Below, piece after piece: positions 15,272 through 22,576 of a stretch of DNA of 41,394 bases. The first letter of the stretch is position 1, and every line of letters begins with the position of its first letter. The stretch is from JAJNBA01 sp035512775. Lineage in GTDB: Bacteria; Actinomycetota; UBA4738; HRBIN12. The notes under the pieces were generated by a model. It did no database searches. It worked only from the letters and a program-made list of their open reading frames with translations, and had not been told where the DNA came from. Where the stretch lies: positions 1 through 41,394 of the forward strand of contig DATKDI010000029.1 of NCBI GenBank assembly GCA_035512775.1, read 5' to 3'. The position numbers and the translations under genes were made by a program.

Positions 15272-16914
15272 CCTCTGGAGAGGAACCCCTGCCCGAAGAC
15301 ACGCGGCGATCGCTGATGCGCCACACCGCCGTCATGACGGTCGGGACGGCCCTTTCACGCCTGACGGGCTTCCTTCGCCTCACCGCGATGACGGCCACCA
15401 TCGGCGTCACGGTCAGCGAGCTCGGGTCGATCTACACGGTCGCCAACCTCACGCCCAACATCGTCTATGAGCTGATCCTCGGCGGGATCCTCACGTCGGT
15501 GTTCGTGCCGGTCTTCGTCGACCGGATGCAGTCGCGGGGAAGCAAGGACGCCCACGAGGTGGCTGATCGGGTGATGACGCTCGTCCTCATGATCGCGGTC
15601 GTGGTCGCGGCGCTGGGGGCGTTGTTCGCCGAACAGATCATCCGTCTGTATCTGGTCTCGTCCGATGCGCCCGCTCGGGAGGCCCAGGCTCAGGTGCAGC
15701 TCGGGGTCTTCTTCCTCCGTTGGTTCATGCCGCAGATCGTGTTCTACGGCGTCGGCGCGGTCGCGATCGGGCTCCTGCAGGCACATCGCCGCTTCGGGCC
15801 CCCCATGTTCGCACCGATCCTGAACAACCTGGTCGTCATCGGAACGTTCGTCACCTACGCGATCGTCCGCGGGGACCGGCCGCCGCGGGTGATCGGCATC
15901 ACGGGAGCGGAGCAGACCGTGCTCGCCCTGGGCACCACCCTCGGCGTGATCGTTATGACCGTCGTGTTGTGGCCGTCCCTGCGCTCGCTCGGATACCGCC
16001 TCCACCTGCGATTCGACTGGCGGCACGAGGCCGTTCGGCATCTCGTGCGGCTCGCGGCGTGGGTGGCCCTGTACGTGGCCGCCAACCAGCTCGCGTACGT
16101 GGTGGTCATCATCCTCAACAACCGATTCCCAGCGGGGCCGCAGATCTACACGACTGCCTTCACGGTCTTCCAACTGCCACACGCGATCTTCGCCGTGTCG
16201 ATCTTCACCGCGCTGCTGCCGGGGATGAGCGAGCGATGGTCGAGTGGGCATCCAGACGGCGTGCGCACGCTGGTCTCGCGCGGGCTCCGCGACACCGCCG
16301 TCGTGATCCTCCCCGCGGCGGTGGGCCTCTTCGTGCTGGCCGAGCCGATCTCGCGGCTCCTGTTCGAACACGGCGAGGCCGTTCCACGTGACTCACTCGC
16401 GATCGCTCGGACCCTGCAGGGGTTCGCGGTCGGGCTCCTGTTCTTCTCGACGTTCCACCTCCTCACCCGGACGTTCTACGCGATGCAGGACACGCGAACC
16501 CCCGCGCTCGTCAACCTGGTGGCGGCGGTGGTGAACGTCGGCGCCGCTCTCGTGTACGTCGGACCGTTGGACCTCGGACTCAGTGGGATGGCCCTCGCTC
16601 ACGCCACCTCGTACGTCGTGGGGGCGGGTGTCCTCCTCCTCTTCCTCCGACATCGCCTCGGACCGATCGACGGTGCTCGGATCGCGCGTACGGCAGCCAA
16701 AGCGTCGATCGGAGCGGTGGCCTCTGCGGCGGCGGCCTTCGGTGTCGTCGAAGCGTGGGGGGTGCCGTCCGAAGCGAGTGTGCTGGTGCAGTCAGCACAC
16801 GTGGGCGCAGCCATCGCCGTCGGGGTACTGGTGTTCCTCATCACGGCACTTATCCTGCGAGTCGGAGAGGTCGATGACCTGAGGCAGGCCTTCGTCAGGA
16901 GATTCCGCGGATGA
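15268..16914 (+). CDS. murJ: lipid II flippase MurJ
   Basis: 548 residues from a GTG at 15268, with about 14 hydrophobic helices. The N-terminal GTALSRLTGFLRLTAM and the stretch ANLTPNIVYELILGGILTSV match the MurJ/MviN family, and PQIVFYGVGAVAIGLLQAHR is the family's helix 5 region. MurJ flips lipid-linked peptidoglycan precursor across the membrane. Unlike mycobacterial MurJ, there is no C-terminal pseudokinase extension. It is coupled to genes on both sides by 4-bp overlaps. Confidence 0.93.
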   Translation: MTSGEEPLPEDTRRSLMRHTAVMTVGTALSRLTGFLRLTAMTATIGVTVSELGSIYTVANLTPNIVYELILGGILTSVFVPVFVDRMQSRGSKDAHEVADRVMTLVLMIAVVVAALGALFAEQIIRLYLVSSDAPAREAQAQVQLGVFFLRWFMPQIVFYGVGAVAIGLLQAHRRFGPPMFAPILNNLVVIGTFVTYAIVRGDRPPRVIGITGAEQTVLALGTTLGVIVMTVVLWPSLRSLGYRLHLRFDWRHEAVRHLVRLAAWVALYVAANQLAYVVVIILNNRFPAGPQIYTTAFTVFQLPHAIFAVSIFTALLPGMSERWSSGHPDGVRTLVSRGLRDTAVVILPAAVGLFVLAEPISRLLFEHGEAVPRDSLAIARTLQGFAVGLLFFSTFHLLTRTFYAMQDTRTPALVNLVAAVVNVGAALVYVGPLDLGLSGMALAHATSYVVGAGVLLLFLRHRLGPIDGARIARTAAKASIGAVASAAAAFGVVEAWGVPSEASVLVQSAHVGAAIAVGVLVFLITALILRVGEVDDLRQAFVRRFRG

Positions 16915-17309
16915 ACGTGCGCGACGAAACCGGACTGATCGGGAAGATGATCGTGGTCTGGCTCCTCATCCTCGGGCTCCTCGCGGTCGCGGCGATCGAC
17001 GCCGCCTCGATCGCGTTCACGACCTACAAGCTCGCGGACGTAGGGGCGGCCGCGGCCAGCGAGGGCGCCCGCGTCTACAAGAAGGCGCGTGATGTCCGCG
17101 ACACCTGCGAACGGGTCGCCCAGATCGTGTCGCGAGAGGAATCGACTGCGCGGTTGGCACGCGGAGGCTGCACCGTCGAACGGCCGACGGGTCTGGTCAC
17201 GGTGAAGCTCAGGAAGATGGCGAACACCTTGGTGGCGCACCGCATCCCCTTGACGGAGAAGTTCGCCATCGTGGTCGTGACGGAGACCGCCGGGCCACCC
17301 TCCCTGTAG
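16911..17309 (+). CDS. TadE/TadG-like pilus assembly protein
   Basis: 132 residues, start ATG overlapping the murJ stop (ATGA). After a short polar N-terminus (MNVRDETGLIGKMI) comes one hydrophobic helix (VVWLLILGLLAVAAIDAA), then small-residue-rich sequence (LADVGAAAASEGARVYKK) typical of TadE-like minor pilins, and an extracellular part with two cysteines. It is not part of the usual murJ-sigM neighbourhood. Assignment to TadE is by topology and pattern, not by a strict motif. Confidence 0.6.
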   Translation: MNVRDETGLIGKMIVVWLLILGLLAVAAIDAASIAFTTYKLADVGAAAASEGARVYKKARDVRDTCERVAQIVSREESTARLARGGCTVERPTGLVTVKLRKMANTLVAHRIPLTEKFAIVVVTETAGPPSL

Positions 17310-17322
17310 CGTTTCGAGAACG

Positions 17323-17919
17323 GTGGATGCATCCGACACGGACGCGCAGCTCGTCCGGCGTTTCCAGGAAGGGAGCGCCGACTCCTTCGAGGTCCTCGTC
17401 CAGCGTCACAGCGCTCGCGTCTACAACCTCTGTCTGCGGATCCTCGGTGACGCGGACGAGGCAGCCGATGCGTCCCAAGACACGTTCCTGACGGTGCTCC
17501 GCAAGCTCAACACGTTCCGGGGCGACTCCGCATTCACGACCTGGCTGCATCGGGTCACGGTCAACGCGTGCTACGACTCCTTGAGAGGGAAGCGCCGGCG
17601 GCCCCTCCTGCAGATCGTCAGGGAGGAGGACGACGAGAGACCCGAGACGTCTCTCCCCGCCCCGGATCACGCCGATCAGGTGGTGTTCTCCGTCGACGTC
17701 GCGCGAGCGCTCCTGGAGGTTCCCGAGGAGTTCCGCGTGGTCCTGGTCATGGCCGACGTACAGGATCTCCCGTACGACGAGATCTCACGCGTGCTGGAGA
17801 TCCCGGTCGGAACCGTGAAATCGAGGGTCTTCCGAGGGCGAGCGGCCCTTGGGCGGGCGCTCGGCGGGTCGAGAGGGGAACCCTCAGCCGCGTCACGGGC
17901 GTCAGAGGAAGAGGCATGA
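17323..17919 (+). CDS. ECF sigma factor (SigM-like)
   Basis: 198 residues from a GTG at 17323. Region 2 shows RVYNLCLRILGDADEAADAS, then QDTFLTVLRKLNTFRG and the -10-binding TWLHRVTVNACYDSLRGKRR. Region 4 shows LPYDEISRVLEIPVGTVKSR, an HTH. It directs RNA polymerase to a stress or envelope regulon. The adjacent, 4-bp-overlapping anti-sigma gene and the position before trxB-trxA match sigM-rsmA of mycobacteria, so a link to oxidative or envelope stress is plausible. Confidence 0.9.
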   Translation: MDASDTDAQLVRRFQEGSADSFEVLVQRHSARVYNLCLRILGDADEAADASQDTFLTVLRKLNTFRGDSAFTTWLHRVTVNACYDSLRGKRRRPLLQIVREEDDERPETSLPAPDHADQVVFSVDVARALLEVPEEFRVVLVMADVQDLPYDEISRVLEIPVGTVKSRVFRGRAALGRALGGSRGEPSAASRASEEEA

Positions 17920-18659
17920 ATCATCCCTACGAGCTGCTCGCCGACTTCGTGGACGGCACCCTGGACGAGGGCGACCTCGCCGGGGTGCAAGCACATCTGG
18001 ATGCCTGCCCTGAGTGTCGCGAGGATGTCGCGCATGCGACCGCGGGACGAGCCGCCGCTCGGTCGCTCCCTCAGGTCGCTGCCCCCCCGGGACTGCAGGA
18101 GCGCGTCGTCGTCGCGGCCGGCAGCCGCGGCCAGGGAGCGGCCGGCCAAGGGGCTCCCGGGTGGTACCGGTGGGCGGGGGTGGCCGCGGCCGCCGCGGTG
18201 GTCGTCGCGATCGTGATCGCCCTCCCCAACGTCGGAGACGGAGGGGCGGACCGCAACACCCAGGAGGACTCCCAAGGGACGATGGCCGCGGGCGCCGAGA
18301 CCACCGATGCCGTCTCCGGCGCCGAGGTGGAGGTCCAGGACGAGAACTACGACGCCGAAGAGCTCGAGCAGCTCGCTCGCGCGGCCGGCGTTGATCCGGC
18401 GGAGCAGATGGCAGAAGCCGGCGCAACACGGACAACGAGGGCCGATCCCGCCGCCGCCCGGTGCGTGCGGAAGGCGTTCGACGAGCAACCGGTGGGCACC
18501 TTGACTCGGCTGATCCTCGCCACGTTCGAGGACCGCGACGCCTACATCGCGGTCTACCTGGAGGGACCCGGGGCGAACGAGCCCCCGGACACCGCGGCGG
18601 TCTGGGTGGCCGCGAAGGACGACTGCAGCATCCTCTCCTTCGCCTCCGCCCGCATCTAG
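17916..18659 (+). CDS. zinc-binding membrane anti-sigma factor
   Basis: 247 residues; the ATG overlaps the sigma factor stop (ATGA). The N-terminal ZAS motif HLDACPEC (His27, Cys31, Cys34: H-x3-C-x2-C) identifies an anti-sigma domain. One membrane helix (YRWAGVAAAAAVVVAIVIAL) lies near the middle. The outer part is acidic and Ser/Thr-rich, then a small domain with two cysteines (AARCVRKAF and KDDCSIL), likely a disulfide. It should hold the ECF sigma factor at the membrane until a thiol or envelope signal releases it. Confidence 0.87.
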   Translation: MNHPYELLADFVDGTLDEGDLAGVQAHLDACPECREDVAHATAGRAAARSLPQVAAPPGLQERVVVAAGSRGQGAAGQGAPGWYRWAGVAAAAAVVVAIVIALPNVGDGGADRNTQEDSQGTMAAGAETTDAVSGAEVEVQDENYDAEELEQLARAAGVDPAEQMAEAGATRTTRADPAAARCVRKAFDEQPVGTLTRLILATFEDRDAYIAVYLEGPGANEPPDTAAVWVAAKDDCSILSFASARI

Positions 18660-18759
18660 ATCCGGCGTCCGAGGGTCCGATCGACCTGCCCAGGGTCTTG
18701 GCGGAGGGAAGGAACCGGCTCAGCCTCAGCGTTCAAGTCCTGTGGGAGGATTGAAACGC

Positions 18760-19710
18760 ATGAGCACCGAAGACCCAGCCGTCCGGAACCTGATCGTGAT
18801 CGGCTCCGGCCCCGCGGGGTTCACCGCCGCGCTCTACGCGGCGCGCGCCAATCTCGAACCTCTCGTCCTGAAGGGCCTCGAGGCCGGTGGCCAGCTGATG
18901 CTCACCACCGATGTCGAGAACTACCCGGGCTTCGCCGACGGCATCCTGGGTCCCGAGCTGATGGATCAGATGGAGAAGCAGGCGGCCCGCTTCGGCGCCG
19001 AGATCCTCTCGGTCCACGTGACCAAGGTCGACTTCTCGTCTCGGCCGTTCGGCGTCTGGGCCGGCGATCAGGAATGGCGAGCACGCACGGTCGTCATCGC
19101 GACGGGCGCGACCGCCAGGTGGCTCGACGTGCCGGGCGAGGAGAAGCTCCGCGGCCGGGGCGTCTCGGCGTGCGCGACGTGCGACGGGTTCTTCTTCCGC
19201 GACCGCGAGCTCGTCGTGGTCGGGGGAGGCGACTCTGCCATGGAGGAAGCGACGTTCCTCACGAAGTTCGCGTCCAAGGTCACCATCGTGCACCGGCGAG
19301 ACGAGTTCCGCGCATCCAAGATCATGCAGGAGCGAGCCGTGACCAACCCCAAGATCGAGGTGATCTGGAACACGGAGGTCGCGGAGGTTCTGGGCGATGA
19401 CGCCGTGACGGGCGTGCGTCTGCGCGAGACCGGTACCGGCGAGACGCGAGAGTTCCGGACCGACGGCGTCTTCGTCGCGATCGGCCACACCCCGAACACG
19501 GAGCTCTTCCGCGACTGGTTGGACCTCGATCCCGACGGGTACATCGTCGTCGCGGAACCGCGCACGCACACGTCTCGAGAGGCCGTCTTCGCGGCGGGTG
19601 ATGTCACCGACCGGATCTATCGTCAAGCGGTGACCGCGGCCGGGCAGGGGTGCAAGGCTGCGATGGATGCGGAGAAGCTTCTCGAGGCCGAGGAGCACGC
19701 CGCGACCTGA
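18760..19710 (+). CDS. trxB: thioredoxin reductase
   Basis: 316 residues from the ATG at 18760, with GGGAGG about ten bases upstream. FAD-binding GSGPAG (15-20), redox-active CATC (Cys138, Cys141), NADPH-binding GGGDSAMEEA and the C-terminal FAD motif AAGDVTDRIYRQAVTAAGQG are all present. It reduces TrxA with NADPH in the cytosol. The HRRDEFRAS segment carries the arginines that select NADPH. It is separated from trxA by 85 bp containing a hairpin. Confidence 0.96.
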   Translation: MSTEDPAVRNLIVIGSGPAGFTAALYAARANLEPLVLKGLEAGGQLMLTTDVENYPGFADGILGPELMDQMEKQAARFGAEILSVHVTKVDFSSRPFGVWAGDQEWRARTVVIATGATARWLDVPGEEKLRGRGVSACATCDGFFFRDRELVVVGGGDSAMEEATFLTKFASKVTIVHRRDEFRASKIMQERAVTNPKIEVIWNTEVAEVLGDDAVTGVRLRETGTGETREFRTDGVFVAIGHTPNTELFRDWLDLDPDGYIVVAEPRTHTSREAVFAAGDVTDRIYRQAVTAAGQGCKAAMDAEKLLEAEEHAAT

Positions 19711-19757
19711 GGCAGGGGATCGCCGCAACCGGCAGAGCGTTCAAGGCAACACGTTGA

Positions 19758-19779
19758 CCACCGGAGCATGAGCCGGTGG
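19758..19779 (+). promoter_or_regulatory. hairpin in the trxA leader
   Basis: CCACCGG (19758-19764) pairs with CCGGTGG (19773-19779) around an 8-base loop. It ends 16 bases before the trxA ATG, just ahead of GAGAGGAGAAGAG. It might tune trxA expression relative to trxB or stabilise a processed mRNA. Confidence 0.4.
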
Positions 19780-19795
19780 AACGAGAGGAGAAGAG

Positions 19796-20122
19796 ATGGC
19801 CAACATCGGAGATGTGACCGACACGGAGTTCCAAGCCAGCGTGCTGGACTCGGAGACCCCGGTCCTGGTGGATTTCTGGGCCGAGTGGTGCGTGCCGTGC
19901 CACATGGTTTCTCCGGTCGTCGAAGAGATCGGCCAGGAGAAGGGTGGCGATCTGAAGGTCGCGAAGCTGAACATCGATGACAACCCGGATTCCACGCGCA
20001 CCTACGGGGTCATGTCGATCCCTTCCCTGATCCTGTTCAAGGCAGGCAAGGAGGTCGTCAGGGTCACCGGCGCACGGCCCAAGGACGCCATCCTGCGCGA
20101 CCTCGACCCGCACCTGACGTAG
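19796..20122 (+). CDS. trxA: thioredoxin with a WCVPC active site
   Basis: 108 residues. The thioredoxin fold is evident: VLVDFWAEWCVPCHMVSPVV with redox cysteines 32 and 35, the buried VDFWA strand, and the cis-proline loop VMSIPSLILF. The active-site dipeptide is Val-Pro instead of the nearly universal Gly-Pro. Located directly after trxB, it is the expected partner of that reductase. GAGAGGAGAAGAG provides the ribosome site. Confidence 0.94.
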   Translation: MANIGDVTDTEFQASVLDSETPVLVDFWAEWCVPCHMVSPVVEEIGQEKGGDLKVAKLNIDDNPDSTRTYGVMSIPSLILFKAGKEVVRVTGARPKDAILRDLDPHLT

Positions 20123-20190
20123 GACCGCTTCCCCAACAGGGGGCTCGCGGCAGTTGCCGTCGCGTCGCGCGTCCACGCAGACTCGGACCG

Positions 20191-21222
20191 ATGCGCATCT
20201 ACGGTGAAGGTGATCGAGGTCCGGAGATCACGGACATCCAATCGAGACTGCGGTCGCTTGGTGCGGTCGTCGACGGCGTCGAGTGCGATGGCACGTTCGG
20301 CCCCTCGACGGAGGCCGCCGTCCGATGGTTCCAACGAGAGCGTCACCTCCGGGTGGACGGGCTCGTCGGACCCGACACGTGGGAACAGCTCGTCGAGGCC
20401 GGGTGGCAGCTCGGCGATCGCACGCTCTATCACCGCGCTCCCATGTTCCGCGGCGACGACGTGCGTGAGCTCCAGCGGATGTTGAACGCCCTTGGCTTCG
20501 ACAGCGGCAAGGAGGATGGGTTCTACGGTCCACGGACCGACGGTGCGCTCCGGCTGTTCCAACGGAACGTGGGCGACGAACCGGACGGGATCGTCGGGCC
20601 ACACACACTCTCCGTCCTCCGGCGGATGCGTCCGCTCGACGCAGCCCCCTCGCGTGCGCTGGTCCGTGAGCGGGAGGAACTGCAGGCCTCTCGAGGACCG
20701 ATCGAAGGTCGCGTGATCGCGGTCGATGTCGGCGAAGACCCGGACGGGAGCGACGACGTGAACCGTCGCTCGGCGCTGGCGCTCGTCTCCGCGCTCCAGG
20801 CGGTCGGAGCCGACGCCCGGCTTCTCATGACCGGTGACGACGCGGCCGCGCCCTCGGATCGAGCCCGCCTCGCCAACGAGGTCGACGCGGCCGCGTCGAT
20901 CACGGTCGAGATGGCGACCCGTGACGATGAAGGAGACGGCGGTCCCGTGTGCTCCTACTTCGGAAGCCGAACGACACACTCGCCGTCGGGATTGATTCTG
21001 GCACAACTTATCCTGGAGGAGCTTGAAGCCGAGCTCGGGCTCTCCGGCCGGCTCAGACCCCTCACGATCGCGCCGCTCCGCGAGACCCGGATGCCGGCGG
21101 TCCAGGTGGAGCCGCTGACGGGAGTCGGGGCGGGGGAGCAGGAGTTGCTGCGTGATCCAGGTCTCCCGTCGCGGGTCGCCCGGGCTGTGGCAGCCGGGGT
21201 GGGCCGCTACTTCTCCGGCTAG
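20191..21222 (+). CDS. CwlM-like cytoplasmic amidase homologue with degenerate active site
   Basis: 343 residues, no signal peptide. Two peptidoglycan-binding-1 domains (about 5-68 and 86-145, DGTFGPSTEAAVRWFQ and DGFYGPRTDGALRLFQ) precede an Amidase_3-like domain (about 173-340). In that domain the zinc-ligand motif DPGHGG is VDVGEDPDG (178-186), and the usual S-I-H ligand site reads SITVEM (236-241), so zinc binding seems lost. TRMPAVQVEP (299-308) keeps the family end motif. Order and layout match CwlM of mycobacteria, a cytoplasmic MurA regulator; the same role here is inference. Confidence 0.82.
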   Translation: MRIYGEGDRGPEITDIQSRLRSLGAVVDGVECDGTFGPSTEAAVRWFQRERHLRVDGLVGPDTWEQLVEAGWQLGDRTLYHRAPMFRGDDVRELQRMLNALGFDSGKEDGFYGPRTDGALRLFQRNVGDEPDGIVGPHTLSVLRRMRPLDAAPSRALVREREELQASRGPIEGRVIAVDVGEDPDGSDDVNRRSALALVSALQAVGADARLLMTGDDAAAPSDRARLANEVDAAASITVEMATRDDEGDGGPVCSYFGSRTTHSPSGLILAQLILEELEAELGLSGRLRPLTIAPLRETRMPAVQVEPLTGVGAGEQELLRDPGLPSRVARAVAAGVGRYFSG

Positions 21223-21335
21223 CTCCTCCGTCGGCCGGCGGCGATCAGCGCGAGGAACAAGCCGAGCAGTGCTCCGAGGAACGCAGCTCGGACCGCTCGC
21301 TCCTGCTCGGTCGGATACGAACCTGGCTCGGGCAT
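21219..21335 (-). CDS. 38-residue small membrane protein
   Basis: From an ATG at 21335: a short polar start (MPEPGSYPTEQERAVRA), one helix (AFLGALLGLFLALIAAG) and a basic end RRRS. The stop shares CTAG (21219-21222) with the cwlM-like gene, the same arrangement seen at two other convergent pairs. No strong Shine-Dalgarno sequence; GATAGCCTATCC upstream could hold a -10. Function unknown. Confidence 0.45.
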   Translation of the reverse strand: MPEPGSYPTEQERAVRAAFLGALLGLFLALIAAGRRRS

Positions 21336-21380
21336 CGGCGGATAGGCTATCCGGAGACGCCGCACCGGAGGAGGTCGACC

Positions 21381-21676
21381 GTGTCATCAGACGCACCCGC
21401 CTTCGCCATCCTGTTCATCCTCGGGCTCGCTGCCTTCGCTCTGTGGGTCTGGGCGATCGTCGATGTGGTCAAGGTGTCTGACGATTCCATGTTCAGGTGT
21501 TCACCAAGCTCGTGTGGGTGCTCGTGATCGTGATCACCGGACTGATCGGAGCCATCATCTACCTGGCGGTCGGAAGGCCCGCGCCGCCCGGCAACCGAGG
21601 CGGCGCGCTGCCACCTCCAGCGGATCAACCCGCCGCCGCTCCCCCGGGCGCTCTGAACGTCGCACGCGTCGTGTGA
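21381..21676 (+). pseudogene. PLDc_N-type two-helix membrane protein, frameshifted
   Basis: GGAGGAGG sits 6 bases before the GTG at 21381. The first frame gives AFAILFILGLAAFALWVWAI followed by VDVVKVSDDSMFR. The second half, TKLVWVLVIVITGLIGAIIY then LAVGRPAPPGNRGG, is in another frame from about 21498 to the TGA at 21674-21676. Restoring one base near 21495 (for example AGG TGT to AGG GTG T) rebuilds a typical PLDc_N/cardiolipin-synthase-N-terminal-like protein of about 98 residues. It ends 9 bp before the parB stop. Confidence 0.7.
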
Positions 21677-21685
21677 CGGTGTCAC

Positions 21686-22576
21686 TCAGTCGGGCGCGAG
21701 GCCGGGACCGGAACCGACGATCTCGGACACGATGCGTTCGAGATCGTCCGCGGACCCGAAGTCGATCACGACCTGACCCCGCCCGCGACCCATCCGGATC
21801 ACGACACGGGTCGCGAGCTGTTCCGACAAGATCTCTTCGACCTCGGCGAGGTTCGCGTCACCGGGATCCGGCTTCTCCGGCTTCTTCTTCGGGGAGGGCT
21901 CCGCCGGACCCTCGATGAACCGTCGCACGATCTCTTCGGTCTCCCGGACGGAGAGGTCCTCGGCCGCGACCCTGAGCGAGAGCGACGTGATCGCGTCTGC
22001 GTCACCCAGGGCGAGGAGGGCCCGCGCATGGCCGGCGGAGATCTTCTCGTCCGTCAGGAGCTGCTGCACGTCGAACGGGAGCGCCAGCAGACGGATCGTG
22101 TTGGCGATGTGGGAGCGCGACACGCCCACCCGATCGGCGAGCTCTTCCTGCTTCAAGCCCAGCTCATCCAGCAGCTGGCGGAAGGCCTCGCCCAGCTCGA
22201 TCGGGTTGAGGTCCTCCCGGTGGATGTTCTCGATGAGGGCTTCCCTCAACAGGTTCGAGTCATCCGAATCGCGCAGGACGACCGGCACCGTGGCGAGGCC
22301 GGCAAGCTTCGCGGCACGGAGCCGTCGCTCCCCCGTGACGACCTCGTATCCCTGACGCGTCCGGCGAACGACGATCGGCTGCAAGATCCCGACCTCTCGG
22401 ATCGACGCGGCCAGCTCTGCCAGCGTCTCGTCGTCGAACCGGCTCCTGGGCTGCTTCGGGTTGGGGGCGATCGCGTTGGCGGGAACCTCGAGGAGTCCCG
22501 TGCTCGCCTCTCCCGCCTCCGGGGCGCCGGGGATCAGCGCCGAGAGCCCACGTCCCAGTCCCCCTCGTTTCGCCAT
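21686..22576 (-). CDS. parB: chromosome partitioning protein ParB
   Basis: 296 residues from the ATG at 22576, which overlaps the last base of the parA stop and has GGGAGG six bases upstream. The start MAKRGGLGRGLSALIPG is the ParA-interacting tail. The CTPase/clamp box appears as VVTGERRLRAAKLAG, and the HTH as LADRVGVSRSHIANTIRLLAL. The C-terminal dimerisation domain is present. ParB loads at parS and slides as a CTP-dependent clamp. A perfect parS lies 2 kb away in rsmG. Confidence 0.96.
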   Translation of the reverse strand: MAKRGGLGRGLSALIPGAPEAGEASTGLLEVPANAIAPNPKQPRSRFDDETLAELAASIREVGILQPIVVRRTRQGYEVVTGERRLRAAKLAGLATVPVVLRDSDDSNLLREALIENIHREDLNPIELGEAFRQLLDELGLKQEELADRVGVSRSHIANTIRLLALPFDVQQLLTDEKISAGHARALLALGDADAITSLSLRVAAEDLSVRETEEIVRRFIEGPAEPSPKKKPEKPDPGDANLAEVEEILSEQLATRVVIRMGRGRGQVVIDFGSADDLERIVSEIVGSGPGLAPD

